Notes: generated from the letters alone by a model not told the origin. Positions 1-9,421 are shown, counted from the first letter of the stretch. The stretch is 64,000 nucleotides of DNA from VBCK01 sp036270655 (GCA_036270655.1 DATBCD010000025.1:22042-86041); one strand, 5' to 3'. Numbers and translations: made by a program.

Positions 1-2
1 AC

Positions 3-962
3 CACGTGGCCGGCCGCACCGCCGAAAAGCCCGACGATATCGGCTGGTGGGACAACATGGTCGGTCCGGGCAAGCCAGTCGATACGCGGCGCTTCTTCGT
101 GATCGGCGTCAACAACCTGGGCTCCTGCTTCGGCTCCACCGGTCCGATGTCGGTCAACCCGGCCACCGGGCGCCCCTACGGCGCCTCGTTTCCGGTGGTG
201 ACCGTCGAAGACTGGGTCAACGCGCAGGCGCGGCTGGCCGACCGGCTCGGCATCCGGCGCTTCGCCGCCGTGATGGGCGGCTCGCTGGGCGCGATGCAGG
301 CGCTGTCCTGGAGCATCCAGTATCCGGAGCGGATCGGACACTGCGTGGCGATCGCGACCACGCCACGCCTGTCGGCGCAGAACATCGCATTCAACGACGT
401 CGCCCGCACGGCGATCCGCAGCGACCCGGACTTCCACGGAGGCGACTACTATTCCAGGGGCGTCGTGCCGCGGCGGGGCCTGCGCGTGGCCCGCATGATC
501 GGACATATCACGTACCTGTCCGATGACGACATGGCCGAGAAGTTCGGCCGCATTCTGCATACGCCGGACTACGAGTTCGGCTACGGGGTCGAGTTCGAGG
601 TCGAGTCGTACCTGCGCTATCAGGGCGACAAGTTCTCCGAATACTTCGACGCCAATACCTACCTGCTGATCACGCGCGCCCTCGACTATTTCGATCCGGC
701 CCGCGCCTACGGCGGCGACCTGGTGCGGGCGCTGGCGCCGGCGCAGTCGCATTTCCTGCTCGCTTCGTTCTCGACCGACTGGCGCTTCGCGCCGGCCCGT
801 GCACGGGAGATCGTGGAGGCGCTGGTCGTGAGCGGACGCCAGGTCGTGTACGCCGAGATCGACGCGCCGCACGGGCACGACGCCTTTCTGCTGGACGATC
901 CGCGCTACCACCGGCTGGTGGCGGCCTATTTCGACAACGTCGCGGCGGGGCTGGCCCGATGA
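3..962 (+). CDS. metX: Homoserine O-acyltransferase MetX (5'-truncated)
   Basis: The frame is open to the left edge (first full codon at 3), so the N-terminus lies outside the window. Homoserine O-acetyl- or succinyltransferase activates homoserine for methionine synthesis in the cytoplasm; sequence alone does not tell me which acyl donor is used. It is an alpha/beta hydrolase: the nucleophile Ser is in GGSLGA (codon at 282), the acid is the Asp of TDWRFAP and the His is in GHDAFL near the C-terminus. HVAGR and GWWDNMVGPG at the edge are typical of the family. The stop overlaps the metW start (ATGA, 959-962), the usual metX-metW pairing. Confidence 0.95.
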   Translation, partial: HVAGRTAEKPDDIGWWDNMVGPGKPVDTRRFFVIGVNNLGSCFGSTGPMSVNPATGRPYGASFPVVTVEDWVNAQARLADRLGIRRFAAVMGGSLGAMQALSWSIQYPERIGHCVAIATTPRLSAQNIAFNDVARTAIRSDPDFHGGDYYSRGVVPRRGLRVARMIGHITYLSDDDMAEKFGRILHTPDYEFGYGVEFEVESYLRYQGDKFSEYFDANTYLLITRALDYFDPARAYGGDLVRALAPAQSHFLLASFSTDWRFAPARAREIVEALVVSGRQVVYAEIDAPHGHDAFLLDDPRYHRLVAAYFDNVAAGLAR

Positions 963-1603
963 CCGCGGTGGCCCGGCGCGCGCCGCTCGCCGCGTCCGCG
1001 GCGCCGCCCGTCCCCATGCCGGCGCTGCGCGATGACCTGCGCCAGATCGCGGCCTGGATCGCCGAGGGCGCCCATGTGCTGGATCTGGGCTGCGGCGACG
1101 GCGTGCTGATGGCCACCCTGCGTGATTCGCATAACGCCCGCGTGTACGGCGTCGAGATCGCGGACGACTCGGTCCTGCAGTGCGTCAGGCGCGGCCTGAG
1201 CGTGATCCAGGCCGACCTCGAATCCGGGCTTCGGATGTTCCCCGACCGGATGTTCGATACCGTCGTGCTGTCGCAGACGCTGCAGGCGATGCACAAGACG
1301 GAGGCGGTGCTGCGCGAGATGGCGCGCGTCGGCCGGCAGGGCATCGTGAGCTTTCCGAATTTCGGCCACTGGCGCCACCTGCTGTCGCTGCTTGCCGGCC
1401 GCATGCCGGTGTCGCCGCAGATGCCTTACCAGTGGTACGACACGCCCAACGTGCACCTGTGCACGCCGAAGGATTTCGAGATCCTGGCGGCCCGGCTCGG
1501 CCTGGTGATCACCGGGCGCGCGCTGCTGGCGAACGGTCAGCCGGTGAACGTGCTGCCCAGCCTTCGGTCCAAGCTCGCCGTTTACCGGTTCGAGCCGAAG
1601 TGA
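959..1603 (+). CDS. metW: Methionine biosynthesis protein MetW
   Basis: A 214-residue class I SAM-methyltransferase-fold protein. The SAM-binding glycine motif VLDLGCGDGVLM lies at about residues 40-51. The family accompanies MetX in proteobacteria and supports homoserine acylation; its exact chemistry is not settled. The start at 959 overlaps the metX stop by ATGA, which argues for translational coupling. An internal ATG at 1016 (MPALRDDLRQ) matches the usual family N-terminus better and is an alternative, because the first 20 residues are Ala/Pro-rich and poorly conserved. Confidence 0.93.
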   Translation: MTAVARRAPLAASAAPPVPMPALRDDLRQIAAWIAEGAHVLDLGCGDGVLMATLRDSHNARVYGVEIADDSVLQCVRRGLSVIQADLESGLRMFPDRMFDTVVLSQTLQAMHKTEAVLREMARVGRQGIVSFPNFGHWRHLLSLLAGRMPVSPQMPYQWYDTPNVHLCTPKDFEILAARLGLVITGRALLANGQPVNVLPSLRSKLAVYRFEPK

Positions 1604-1663
1604 GGCGGCCGGCCGCGAATCCGGACTCTCGCGCCTGGAATCGACCTTGACCCCGAACCGATC

Positions 1664-2947
1664 ATGACTGCGCCCGTTCAGGCGGCCGCTTCGCCGCCGC
1701 AGGCGGCCGCACCGAAGACGGGCGTCCGCGAGATTCTGACCCGGCCGCGCATGCTGGTCCTGCTTGCGCTCGGTGCCGCGTCCGGTTTCCCGAATCAGGT
1801 CACCGAAAGCGCGCTGCAGGCCTGGCTCAAGGATCTGCACATCAGCAACACCGACATCGGGGTCCTGTCCTACGTCTCGCTGCCTTATCTGCTCAAGTTC
1901 CTGTGGGCACCGCTGCTTGACCGCTTTCCGCTGCCCCTTCTAGGGCGCAGGCGCGGCTGGATCCTGGCAACCCAGTTGCTGCTCGCGGCGACGATTGCAC
2001 TGCTCGCGTTCCAGGATCCGGCCGTTTCGCTGCTCGCCGTGTCGGTCTGCGCGACGGCGATCGTGTTCTTCTCGGCAAGCCAGGACATCGTGATCGATGC
2101 GTATCGCACCGACCTTGCCGAGCCGGCGGAGCGGGGGCTTGCCGCGGCTTCCGCCAGCCTGGGCTACCGCGCCGCATCCTGGATCGCCTTTGCGGTCGCG
2201 CTCGTGGTGGCCGACAATTTCGGCTGGCCGCCTGCGCTCCTGGTCGTTGCCGCGATCATGGCGGCATTCGCGATCGTGACAATCCGGGCTCCGGAGCCCG
2301 TCTATCCGGCGCGCCTGCCGCAATCGCTGCGCGAGTCCGTGGTCGAGCCGCTGCGTGAGCTGGCCGGCAGCCGCGGCGCGTTGTCGCTTCTCGGCCTCGT
2401 GATGATTTTCAAGCTAGGAGATGCGTTCGCCGTCAAGCTGTTCACGCCATTCTTGATGGATGTCGGCTTTTCGAAGACCGAGATCGGCCTGGTCGCCAAA
2501 GCGGTGTTCACCTCGAGTTCAATCGTTGGCGCAGTGCTGGGCGGCATCTGGATGGTGCGCCTCGGCCTGTTTAGCTCGATGCTGCTTTTCGGCCTGCTGC
2601 AGGCGGTTTCGAACCTCGCCTACTACGTGCTCGCCATCATCGGAAAGAACTTTGCCGTGATGATCGCCGCAGTCGCAATCGAAAACCTGACGCACGCCAT
2701 GGGCAACGTCGCGATGGTGGCACTGATCATGGCGCTTTGCGACACGCGCTTCAGCGCGTTCCAGTACGCCCTGCTGTCGGTGCTGGCGCAGCTTCCCCGC
2801 TACGGCCTGGGCGGTCCGGCAGGCTGGGTCGCCGACCACGGCGGCTGGCCGTTGTATTACGTCGTGAGCTTCCTGCTTGGCATCCCCGGTCTGGTGACGG
2901 TGTGGCTGCTGCGCGACCGCATCCGCGCACTCGATATGCCTCATTGA
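1664..2947 (+). CDS. ampG: AmpG-type muropeptide permease (MFS)
   Basis: A 427-residue major facilitator protein with about 12 hydrophobic segments. It probably imports anhydromuropeptides (GlcNAc-anhydroMurNAc peptides) from the periplasm for cell-wall recycling. Family features are the SGFPNQVTESALQAWL start of TM1, WAPLLDRFPLPLLGRRRGW in the first cytoplasmic loop and FFSASQDIVIDAYRTD in TM4-TM5. It stands 60 bases after metW on the same strand and may be co-transcribed, although it has no methionine role. It converges with xth. No ampC/ampR pair is in the window, so a link to beta-lactamase induction cannot be judged. Confidence 0.88.
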   Translation: MTAPVQAAASPPQAAAPKTGVREILTRPRMLVLLALGAASGFPNQVTESALQAWLKDLHISNTDIGVLSYVSLPYLLKFLWAPLLDRFPLPLLGRRRGWILATQLLLAATIALLAFQDPAVSLLAVSVCATAIVFFSASQDIVIDAYRTDLAEPAERGLAAASASLGYRAASWIAFAVALVVADNFGWPPALLVVAAIMAAFAIVTIRAPEPVYPARLPQSLRESVVEPLRELAGSRGALSLLGLVMIFKLGDAFAVKLFTPFLMDVGFSKTEIGLVAKAVFTSSSIVGAVLGGIWMVRLGLFSSMLLFGLLQAVSNLAYYVLAIIGKNFAVMIAAVAIENLTHAMGNVAMVALIMALCDTRFSAFQYALLSVLAQLPRYGLGGPAGWVADHGGWPLYYVVSFLLGIPGLVTVWLLRDRIRALDMPH

Positions 2948-3011
2948 GGCGCGCCCGGTCGCCGGGGCAGCCGGTGCCCGTGCCTGCGTGGCGTACTGCG
3001 CATCGCCTGGC

Positions 3012-3794
3012 TCACAGGCGTCCGGCATACTCGACGATCAGCGGGGCGTGATCGCTGAATCGGCGCGCCTTGTAGACCTCGCAGCGGCGCGCCCGCGCCG
3101 CCGTCTTCGGAGTCGCGATCTGGTAGTCGATGCGCCAGCCGACGTTCTTAGCCCAGGCCTGGCCTCGATTGCTCCACCACGTGTAGGACTCGCCGGTCGC
3201 TTCCGGGTGTAGCCGTCGGTACACGTCGACCCAGCCGTGCTCGTCGAACACCCGGCTGATCCAGGCACGCTCCTCCGGAAGAAAGCCGGAGTTCTTCTGG
3301 TTCGAGCGCCAGTTCTTCAGGTCGATCTGGCGGTGCGCGATATTGATGTCACCGCACAACAGGAACTCACGCCCGCTGTCGCGCAGCTTTTTCAAGTGGG
3401 GAAAGAACGCGTCGAGGAAGCGGAATTTGGCCTGCTGGCGCTCCGGCGAGCTGGATCCGGACGGAAAGTAAACCGAAACCACGGTGACGGTCGAGAATTC
3501 CGCCTCGACATAGCGGCCTTCGCGATCGAATTCGTCCACCCCGAATCCGATCTGCACCCTGCGCGGGCGCTTGCTCGCCAGCAGCGCCGCTCCGCTGTAG
3601 CCGCGCGCCTGCGCGAAGTGGAAATGGGCGTGCAGCCCCGGCGGGTTGAGCAGTCGCTCCGGCAGGTCGGCGTGCTGCGCCTTGAGTTCCTGCAGGCACA
3701 GCACATCCGGCTCGCGCCGTGCCAGCCAGCGCAGCAGTCCCTTCGAGGCGGCCGATCGCAGGCCGTTGGCGTTCAGCGTGACGACCCGGAACAT
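3012..3794 (-). CDS. xth: Exodeoxyribonuclease III
   Basis: A 260-residue AP endonuclease and 3'-5' exonuclease of the EEP fold that acts in base excision repair. Catalytic residues are visible: Asn8 in TLNANGL, Glu36 in CLQELKA, Asp149 and Asn151 in CGDINIAH, and Asp248-His249 in FSDHAPL. The start is the Met of MFRVVTLNANGL; the open frame continues upstream without similarity. The gene diverges from pyrE, with 119 bases between the starts that must hold both promoters. This xth/pyrE arrangement is common in Burkholderiales. Confidence 0.93.
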   Translation of the reverse strand: MFRVVTLNANGLRSAASKGLLRWLARREPDVLCLQELKAQHADLPERLLNPPGLHAHFHFAQARGYSGAALLASKRPRRVQIGFGVDEFDREGRYVEAEFSTVTVVSVYFPSGSSSPERQQAKFRFLDAFFPHLKKLRDSGREFLLCGDINIAHRQIDLKNWRSNQKNSGFLPEERAWISRVFDEHGWVDVYRRLHPEATGESYTWWSNRGQAWAKNVGWRIDYQIATPKTAARARRCEVYKARRFSDHAPLIVEYAGRL

Positions 3795-3913
3795 CTGTTG
3801 GAGGTGCGGTCTACCGGAAGTACGGGCGGAGCGGTTCCGGGGGATCTGGGACAATTCCGACTGACCCCGGGCCCCCCGTCGGCCCCATCGCTCTTGCAAG
3901 GACACAAAGACGA

Positions 3914-4588
3914 ATGTCCGTACCGCGGCAATTCCTCGAATTCGCACTTCAATGCGGCGCTCTTTCTTTCGGGGACTTCACGACCCGCAGTGGGCGCCAG
4001 ACACCTTATTTCTTCGATGCCGGCCGGTTCGATCGCGGCCCTACGCTCGGCAAGCTCGCCCGATTCTATGCTCAGACTCTGCTGGACGCCCGCGCCCAGG
4101 GCCGGATCCAGTTCAACATGCTGTTCGGGCCCGCCTACAAGGGGATCGCGCTGGCTTCGAGCACCGCGGTCGCGCTGGCCGCCATGGGTCTGGACGTTGC
4201 GTTCTCGTATAACCGCAAGGAACGCAAGGATCACGGTGAAGGCGGTCAGCTGATCGGTGCTCCTCTGCGCGGCCGGGTGATGATCGTCGACGATGTGATC
4301 ACGGACGGGGCGGCCAAGCGCGAGGCGCTCGACCTGCTCCGGGCGCACGGGGCGCAGGCGGCCGGGGTCGTGATCATGCTCGACCGGATGGAGCGTACCG
4401 GCGCCGACGGCGCGCTGTCACGGCTTGCGGCGGTTCAAGCCTTCGAGCACGCCACCGGTGTGCCGGTGATATCGATCGCCAACCTGGACGACCTGATCGG
4501 CTTGCTGCACTCCGATTCGCCGCTGGCCGACGCGGCGCGCCAGCATCTGTCGTCGATCGAAGCCTATCGGGAACGGTATGGCGCTTGA
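3914..4588 (+). CDS. pyrE: Orotate phosphoribosyltransferase
   Basis: A 224-residue type I phosphoribosyltransferase that converts orotate and PRPP to OMP in pyrimidine synthesis. The PRPP loop VMIVDDVITDGAAK is at about residues 122-135. The flexible loop is SYNRKERKDHGEGG, and the GPAYKGI segment contacts pyrophosphate. Length is normal. The 3' end overlaps the next gene (4578) by 11 bases, so the two are probably one transcript. Confidence 0.95.
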   Translation: MSVPRQFLEFALQCGALSFGDFTTRSGRQTPYFFDAGRFDRGPTLGKLARFYAQTLLDARAQGRIQFNMLFGPAYKGIALASSTAVALAAMGLDVAFSYNRKERKDHGEGGQLIGAPLRGRVMIVDDVITDGAAKREALDLLRAHGAQAAGVVIMLDRMERTGADGALSRLAAVQAFEHATGVPVISIANLDDLIGLLHSDSPLADAARQHLSSIEAYRERYGA

Positions 4589-5231
4589 CGGGCGGCGCCG
4601 GATCGCGCGATGGATTGTGGCAGGCGTGCTGGGCGCCTTGCCGGCCGCCGCCTGGTGCCAGCTGTATGTGTGTACCACGCCCAACGGCCGCACGCTGACC
4701 GGCGATCTGCCTCCGCCCGAGTGCGGGAACGTCTCGATTCGCGAGCTCAATCGCGACGGTTCGATCAGGCGCGTGATCGAGCCGCCGCTGACGCCCGAGC
4801 AGAAGAAGAAGCGCGACCTGGAGGAAAAAGCGCGGCGCGAACGGGAACACGCGGCCCAGGAGCAGCTGCGCAGAGACCGCGCGTTGCTGGAAGCGTACGC
4901 GGGCGAGGACGAGATCGAGTCGGCGCGCGACCGGGTGCTGGCAGACCGGCAGGCGTTGATCGACCGGGCCAATCAGCAGCTGAAGGAAATCAGGGCGGAC
5001 CGCAAGCGCCTGGAGGATGAGGCGGAGTTTTACGCCAAGCGCCAGGTGCCGGACAAGCTGAAGCGCGCGCTCGAAGACAACGCGGCGCTGCAGGCGCAGC
5101 AGCTGCGAACCATCGACGAGATTCGCACCGAGATGCAGCGCATCAACGACCAGTACGACGCCAATCTGCGCCGTTACCGGGAGCTGGTGATGCGCGGCGC
5201 GACGCCGGTTCAGCGCAAAAGCGAGCCCTGA
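4578..5231 (+). CDS. DUF4124 domain protein, exported, coiled coil
   Basis: A 217-residue protein of unknown function. A signal peptide (hydrophobic stretch WIVAGVLGALPAAAWC) is followed by a short DUF4124-like domain (YVCTTPNGRTLTGDLPPPEC, two cysteines). The rest, about residues 75-205, is strongly charged and rich in Glu, Lys, Arg and Gln, as in a long coiled coil. It overlaps pyrE by 11 bases, an arrangement I recall from other Burkholderiales. It is probably a periplasmic structural or scaffolding protein; no enzymatic motif is seen. Confidence 0.8.
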   Translation: MALDGRRRIARWIVAGVLGALPAAAWCQLYVCTTPNGRTLTGDLPPPECGNVSIRELNRDGSIRRVIEPPLTPEQKKKRDLEEKARREREHAAQEQLRRDRALLEAYAGEDEIESARDRVLADRQALIDRANQQLKEIRADRKRLEDEAEFYAKRQVPDKLKRALEDNAALQAQQLRTIDEIRTEMQRINDQYDANLRRYRELVMRGATPVQRKSEP

Positions 5232-5553
5232 AGCCGCGCTCACGGTTTTCGCGTCCAAGCCAGGAGGCCGGTCAAGGTCTCAAGGCCACCACCCTCATCC
5301 TGTCCTTCTCCCGCAAGCGGGAGAAGGGACCGTTAGCTGCGTTCTCCCACTTGCGAGCGCAAGGACCTTGAGCACTCGCTCCCGGTTGCGGGCGTCGGAG
5401 AGGAGCGATCTGGTGATCTCTGTGGCGCTCGGTGCGTGTCTGCCCCAAACAACGCACCGTTTCCGACCCCACGCGCCTAACGAGATTCGATGTCCGGTAC
5501 CGGCGCCGAACGTCGTCTTATTCGTTAAGGATCCAACTTTCAGGAGTTGCGGC
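5232..5553. other. Intergenic region with one palindromic repeat
   Basis: 322 bases between the DUF4124 gene and a small membrane-protein gene. The only clear element is the inverted repeat at 5290-5329 (listed separately). I see no convincing ORF or RNA gene here. Confidence 0.5.
5290..5329 (-). repeat. Palindromic intergenic repeat, copy A
   Basis: Perfect inverted repeat CCTTCTCCCGC-AA-GCGGGAGAAGG (5304-5327), flanked on one side by the conserved extension GAGGGTG when read on the minus strand. The same family recurs at 16761, 48574 and 59239. This copy is intergenic and inverted relative to the others. The RNA hairpin would be very stable, but no T-run follows. Confidence 0.8.
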
Positions 5554-5928
5554 ATGGGCACCGGACCTGTAGCGGGTCGCCCGCAATCGGGCGCGATTTC
5601 CACGGCGTTGGTCGGACTGGCGGGATTTGCCGCCGGCGCGTTGGTGGTGGGGTTGCTGGCATTGGCACGGCACCCGGCGTCGGCGACGAACGAGCCGATG
5701 CAAAGCCCGGAGTCCAACCTCGCGGCGCACGAGGTCGTTCCGGCGCCGGCCATCGTAACCCGGGATAAGGAATGGCCGCCTCGGGCCGAACCATTTCCCT
5801 GGCCGTTCGAATCGCAGACACACGCATCGATCGGTGCACCCGGCAAAAACCGGCCGGACCGGCTCAGCGGCCCCGAAGGCTGGACTCACGACGCGGCCGG
5901 ATCGAACGAGCCGATTCCGCGTCGGTAA
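5554..5928 (+). CDS. Small membrane-anchored protein, unknown
   Basis: A 124-residue ORF with a good ribosome binding site (CAGGAG, 5541-5546) eight bases before the ATG. One hydrophobic helix, about residues 15-40, is rich in Gly, Ala, Val and Leu and would anchor the protein in the inner membrane. The remainder is Pro-rich and polar and probably periplasmic. I do not recognise a family. The open frame extends further upstream, but only the part after 5554 looks like a protein. It is a plausible gene, without support from homology. Confidence 0.45.
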   Translation: MGTGPVAGRPQSGAISTALVGLAGFAAGALVVGLLALARHPASATNEPMQSPESNLAAHEVVPAPAIVTRDKEWPPRAEPFPWPFESQTHASIGAPGKNRPDRLSGPEGWTHDAAGSNEPIPRR

Positions 5929-6060
5929 CAACCCGCTGCCTGGCGAATCGACGGCCCCGCCCCGCTCGGAGCCGACCTGGCGCGGGCGCCCCGGCGCGCC
6001 CGCCAGCTGGCGCCGTCGTGGGCGGTAATATCTCGCGCCCCTGCCCGGTATGAAGCCTCG

Positions 6061-7524
6061 TTGAGCGTTCTGACCCGTCTGTTCGAGCCGGCGACCGATT
6101 ACGAACTGACCGGATGGCTGTTCATCAAAGGTCTGGCGCTGGTGTACGCCGCAGCATTCGCGTCGCTGGCGGTGCAGATCGATGCTCTGGCAGGCCCCGA
6201 CGGCATCCTCCCGTTTCGCCGAGTGCTCGACGGGGCCTTTACCGACAACGGCTACGGCGCGCTGCTGCGGCTGCCGACGCTGTTCTGGTTGAACAGCAGC
6301 GGGGCGGCGCTGCAGGGTGCGTGCTTCGCCGGGGCAGCCGTGGCGCTGCTGCTGGCGGTCGGCTGGGTCAGGGTGCGACCGGCGCTGATTCTGCTTTACC
6401 TGCTCTATCTGTCTCTGGTCCACGCGGGCCAGATATTCATGACCTTTCAGTGGGACACGTTGCTGCTCGAATGCGGCTTCCTGGCGATCTTCCTGGCCGA
6501 CGCGCCCACCCGGCTGATCGTGTTGTTGTTCGAGTGGCTGCTTTTCAGGTTGCGTTTCCTGTCGGGCTATTTCAAGCTGGCCAGCGGCGATCCCTCCTGG
6601 CGCGATCTCACTGCGCTCGACTACTACTTCGAAACGCAGCCGCTGCCCCATATCGGATCGTGGTACGCCCATCAGCTGCCGCAATGGCTGCTGAAAACGG
6701 GTGTCGGCTTTACGCTGTTCGCCGAGCTCGCGGTGCCTTTTTTCATCTTCCTGCCGCGCCCATTCCGCCTCGTTGCGGCCGCCACCACGATCCTTGCGCA
6801 GCTGCTGATCATCGCGACCAGCAACCACAATTTCATCAACCTGCTGACCATCCTGCTGTGCCTGTTCCTGCTGGATGACCGCATCGTCGCTTGCCTGCTG
6901 CCGGGGTCGGTTCGGGAGCGGGTTCGAACCGAGGCGCGAGGCCGCGATCCCGGCCCGACCTTCAAGGCGCTGGCCGGCACCGGCGCTGCGCTGATCCTGG
7001 TGCTCAGCCTGAGCATGATGCTTGGCGCGCATGCGCGGCGCCCGCTGCCGCATGCGCTGGTCGTGCTGAACGAGGTGCCGCCGGCGTTCGGGATCGGCAA
7101 CCTGTTTCACCTGTTTCCGACGATGCAGACGGAGCGGCAGGAATTGCGGATCTTCGGCAGTTACGATGGCCAGACCTGGGAACCCTACGAATTCCGTTAC
7201 AAGCCGGATCCGCTGGACCGGGCACCCCAGTTCATCGTTCCGCACCAGCCGCGGCTCGACTGGATGATGTGGTTTCTGCCGCCCCAGTGGCCCGACACCG
7301 CCTACTGGTTTGCGCCGTTCCTGCAGTCGCTGCGCCAGAACCGCGGCGCGGTGACGCGCCTGCTGGCGCGCAATCCGTTCGAAGGCAAATCGCCCCCCAA
7401 CCTGGTGCGCGTGCTCGCCTATCGCTATCGCTTTACCACGCCACAGGAGCGGGCCCGCACCGGCAACTGGTGGAAGGCCGAGTTCCTCGGCGAATATCCC
7501 GACGTGCCGCCACGGCGGCCCTGA
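6061..7524 (+). CDS. Lipase maturation factor family protein
   Basis: A 487-residue polytopic membrane protein of the lipase maturation factor (LMF1/DUF1222) family. Family markers are YELTGWLFIKGLALVYAAAF at the N-terminus, FQWDTLLLECGFLAIF, RLRFLSGYFKLASGDPSWRDL, the DYYFETQPLP block and SNHNFINLLT. In vertebrates LMF1 helps lipases fold in the ER; the bacterial role is unknown. The start is a TTG at 6061, chosen because the family N-terminus begins there; an ATG at 6050 is out of frame and ends after four codons. The C-terminal third is a soluble domain (ELRIFGSYDGQTWEPYEFRY). Confidence 0.85.
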   Translation: MSVLTRLFEPATDYELTGWLFIKGLALVYAAAFASLAVQIDALAGPDGILPFRRVLDGAFTDNGYGALLRLPTLFWLNSSGAALQGACFAGAAVALLLAVGWVRVRPALILLYLLYLSLVHAGQIFMTFQWDTLLLECGFLAIFLADAPTRLIVLLFEWLLFRLRFLSGYFKLASGDPSWRDLTALDYYFETQPLPHIGSWYAHQLPQWLLKTGVGFTLFAELAVPFFIFLPRPFRLVAAATTILAQLLIIATSNHNFINLLTILLCLFLLDDRIVACLLPGSVRERVRTEARGRDPGPTFKALAGTGAALILVLSLSMMLGAHARRPLPHALVVLNEVPPAFGIGNLFHLFPTMQTERQELRIFGSYDGQTWEPYEFRYKPDPLDRAPQFIVPHQPRLDWMMWFLPPQWPDTAYWFAPFLQSLRQNRGAVTRLLARNPFEGKSPPNLVRVLAYRYRFTTPQERARTGNWWKAEFLGEYPDVPPRRP

Positions 7525-7618
7525 GGCGCTGTTAAAAACGGCTCCCGCTTAACCCCGCCCGCCGGCCGATGACGTTTATCCATTCGGGTGTTCCAAAGTC
7601 TTTTTCAGGAGATTTTCG

Positions 7619-9055
7619 ATGACGCAATGGCGATTGAGCACGATCGGTGTGGCACTGACCGCAACCCTGGCAGGCGGCGGTGCCGGCGCGCAGCCATCGG
7701 AGCCGGCCGAATTGTCGTTGACCACCTCGTCGCGCGCCTCCCTCGGGATCACGATCTACAACGACGGCCAGGCGCTGGTGCGCGATGCGCGGCGCGTGAC
7801 GCTGGCGCGCGGCACGCAGAAGATCGCGTTTCGCGAAGTGGCAGCCACGATCCGGCCCGAGACGGCTTCGCTCAAACCGGTATCGGGCGCCGGCTTCGAC
7901 CTGCTCGAGCAGAATTTCGACTTCGACCTGCTGACGCCCGCGGCCCTGCTGCGCAAGTACGTAGGCAGGCAGGTGACCGTGATTCACGCCAACCCGGCCA
8001 CCGGGGCCGAAACCCCCGAGCAGGCGACCGTGCTGGCGACCAACGAAGGCGTCGTGCTGCGCTACCGGGACCGGATCGAGACGGGCGTGGCCGGACGCCT
8101 GTCGTTCCCGGACGTGCCGGCTAATTTGCGCGATCGTCCCACGCTGTCGATGGTGCTCGACGCGGCACAGGCCGGGGAACAACAGGTCGAGCTGACTTAC
8201 CTGGCCAACCAGGTCGGCTGGAAAGCCGACTACATCGCGAACCTGAATGCCGACGCAACCCGAATGACGCTGAACGGCTGGGTCACGCTGACCAACCAGT
8301 CCGGCACCGCGTACGAAAACGCCCGCCTGCAGCTGGTGGCCGGCACGCTGAACCGCGTTGCGCCGGAGGTCAGGCCGATGGCGGCCCCGCAGTTCGCGGC
8401 CAGGGCCGCGAAATCAGCCGACATGAGCGAGGAAAAGCTCGGCGACTATCACCTGTACACGCTGCCGAGAGCCACGACGATCGAGAACAACCAGACCAAG
8501 CAGGTGGCGCTGCTGTCGGCCTCCGGCGTGCCGGTGCAGCGCCAGTACGTGCTGCAGAATAACGCCGTCGAATGGTGGTACCAGGCGCGGCGGCCCGACA
8601 TCCAGAAAGGCTTGAAACCGAGCGTGGTCCTGCGCTTCGAGAACCGGGGTGGCGAGCTGGGCATCCCCCTTCCGGCCGGCGTCGTGCGCGCTTACATGCC
8701 GGACAGCAGCGGCGGCAGCCAGCTGATCGGCGAGGACGCCATCGCCCACACGGCCAAGGCAGAGCGGGTGGAGCTGCGCCTGGGCGAGGCTTTCGACCTG
8801 ACCGCAGATCGGGTACAGACCGACTTTCGGGTCATCTCGGAGCACTCGCGTCAATCGTCCTATCGGATCGAGTTGCGAAACGCCGACTCCAAGCCGGCGA
8901 TCGTCACGGTGCGCGAGCCGCTGCGCGGCGACTGGAAGATCACGTCGGAAACCCAGGATCACGTGAAGGAAAGCGCCGGTTCGGTGTCCTGGCAGGTCCA
9001 GGTACCGGCTGAGGGCAAGACCGTGCTCGAATACACGGCTGTAGTGAGCTGGTAA
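7619..9055 (+). CDS. DUF4139 domain protein, exported
   Basis: A 478-residue protein with an N-terminal signal peptide ending near GAGAQPSEPAE. The DUF4139 core covers most of the mature chain: an N-terminal TIYNDGQALVRDARRVTL strand block, then YLANQVGWKADYIANLN and a C-terminal beta-rich region ending TVLEYTAVVSW. Function is unknown; related proteins are predicted to be secreted or surface beta-sandwich proteins. A strong ribosome binding site (CAGGAG) precedes the ATG. The next gene follows after 36 bases and may be co-transcribed. Confidence 0.8.
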   Translation: MTQWRLSTIGVALTATLAGGGAGAQPSEPAELSLTTSSRASLGITIYNDGQALVRDARRVTLARGTQKIAFREVAATIRPETASLKPVSGAGFDLLEQNFDFDLLTPAALLRKYVGRQVTVIHANPATGAETPEQATVLATNEGVVLRYRDRIETGVAGRLSFPDVPANLRDRPTLSMVLDAAQAGEQQVELTYLANQVGWKADYIANLNADATRMTLNGWVTLTNQSGTAYENARLQLVAGTLNRVAPEVRPMAAPQFAARAAKSADMSEEKLGDYHLYTLPRATTIENNQTKQVALLSASGVPVQRQYVLQNNAVEWWYQARRPDIQKGLKPSVVLRFENRGGELGIPLPAGVVRAYMPDSSGGSQLIGEDAIAHTAKAERVELRLGEAFDLTADRVQTDFRVISEHSRQSSYRIELRNADSKPAIVTVREPLRGDWKITSETQDHVKESAGSVSWQVQVPAEGKTVLEYTAVVSW

Positions 9056-9091
9056 GAGGTACGATCCGGCCGGTTCGACAAGGAGCCCGCG

Positions 9092-9421
9092 ATGCCTTCG
9101 TTTCGTCTACCGCTGTCCGGAAATGTCACGCAATCGATCAATCCGTGGACCATGCTGTTCAATCCGGTCGGCAGCCAGGTCGGCCTGGTGAACATCGACC
9201 TGGGCCAGTCGACCCAGCCGCAGGTCGAGCAGGAAGTGCTGACCGATGTGGCCAGCTACGGCAAGCAGATCGGGCGAATCGAGGATGTGCTGATCGTGCT
9301 GCTCGATCACTTCAAGCCGAGCCGGCCATTGACGGCCGACGAGCAGGGAGCGATCGACGATCTGCGCAGCCTGGTGGCCGAGGTTCAGCAAGTCAAACAG
9401 CGGTTCGATCAGCGCCGCTGA
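9092..9421 (+). CDS. Conserved-looking hypothetical, 109 aa
   Basis: A soluble 109-residue protein with no signal peptide or membrane helix. A polar N-terminal half (SGNVTQSINPWTMLFNP) is followed by an amphipathic helical C-terminal half with regular Leu/Val/Ile spacing (IDDLRSLVAEVQQVKQ), consistent with a short coiled coil. The ribosome binding site AAGGAG stands a normal distance before the ATG. I do not recognise a family. It lies 36 bases after the DUF4139 gene on the same strand. Confidence 0.65.
   Translation: MPSFRLPLSGNVTQSINPWTMLFNPVGSQVGLVNIDLGQSTQPQVEQEVLTDVASYGKQIGRIEDVLIVLLDHFKPSRPLTADEQGAIDDLRSLVAEVQQVKQRFDQRR

Noticed and set aside
5518..7245. 575-codon open frame on the minus strand opposite the lipase maturation factor gene
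   Set aside because: Low-complexity Arg/Gln/His-rich translation without domain character; it mirrors the third-position GC bias of the real gene.
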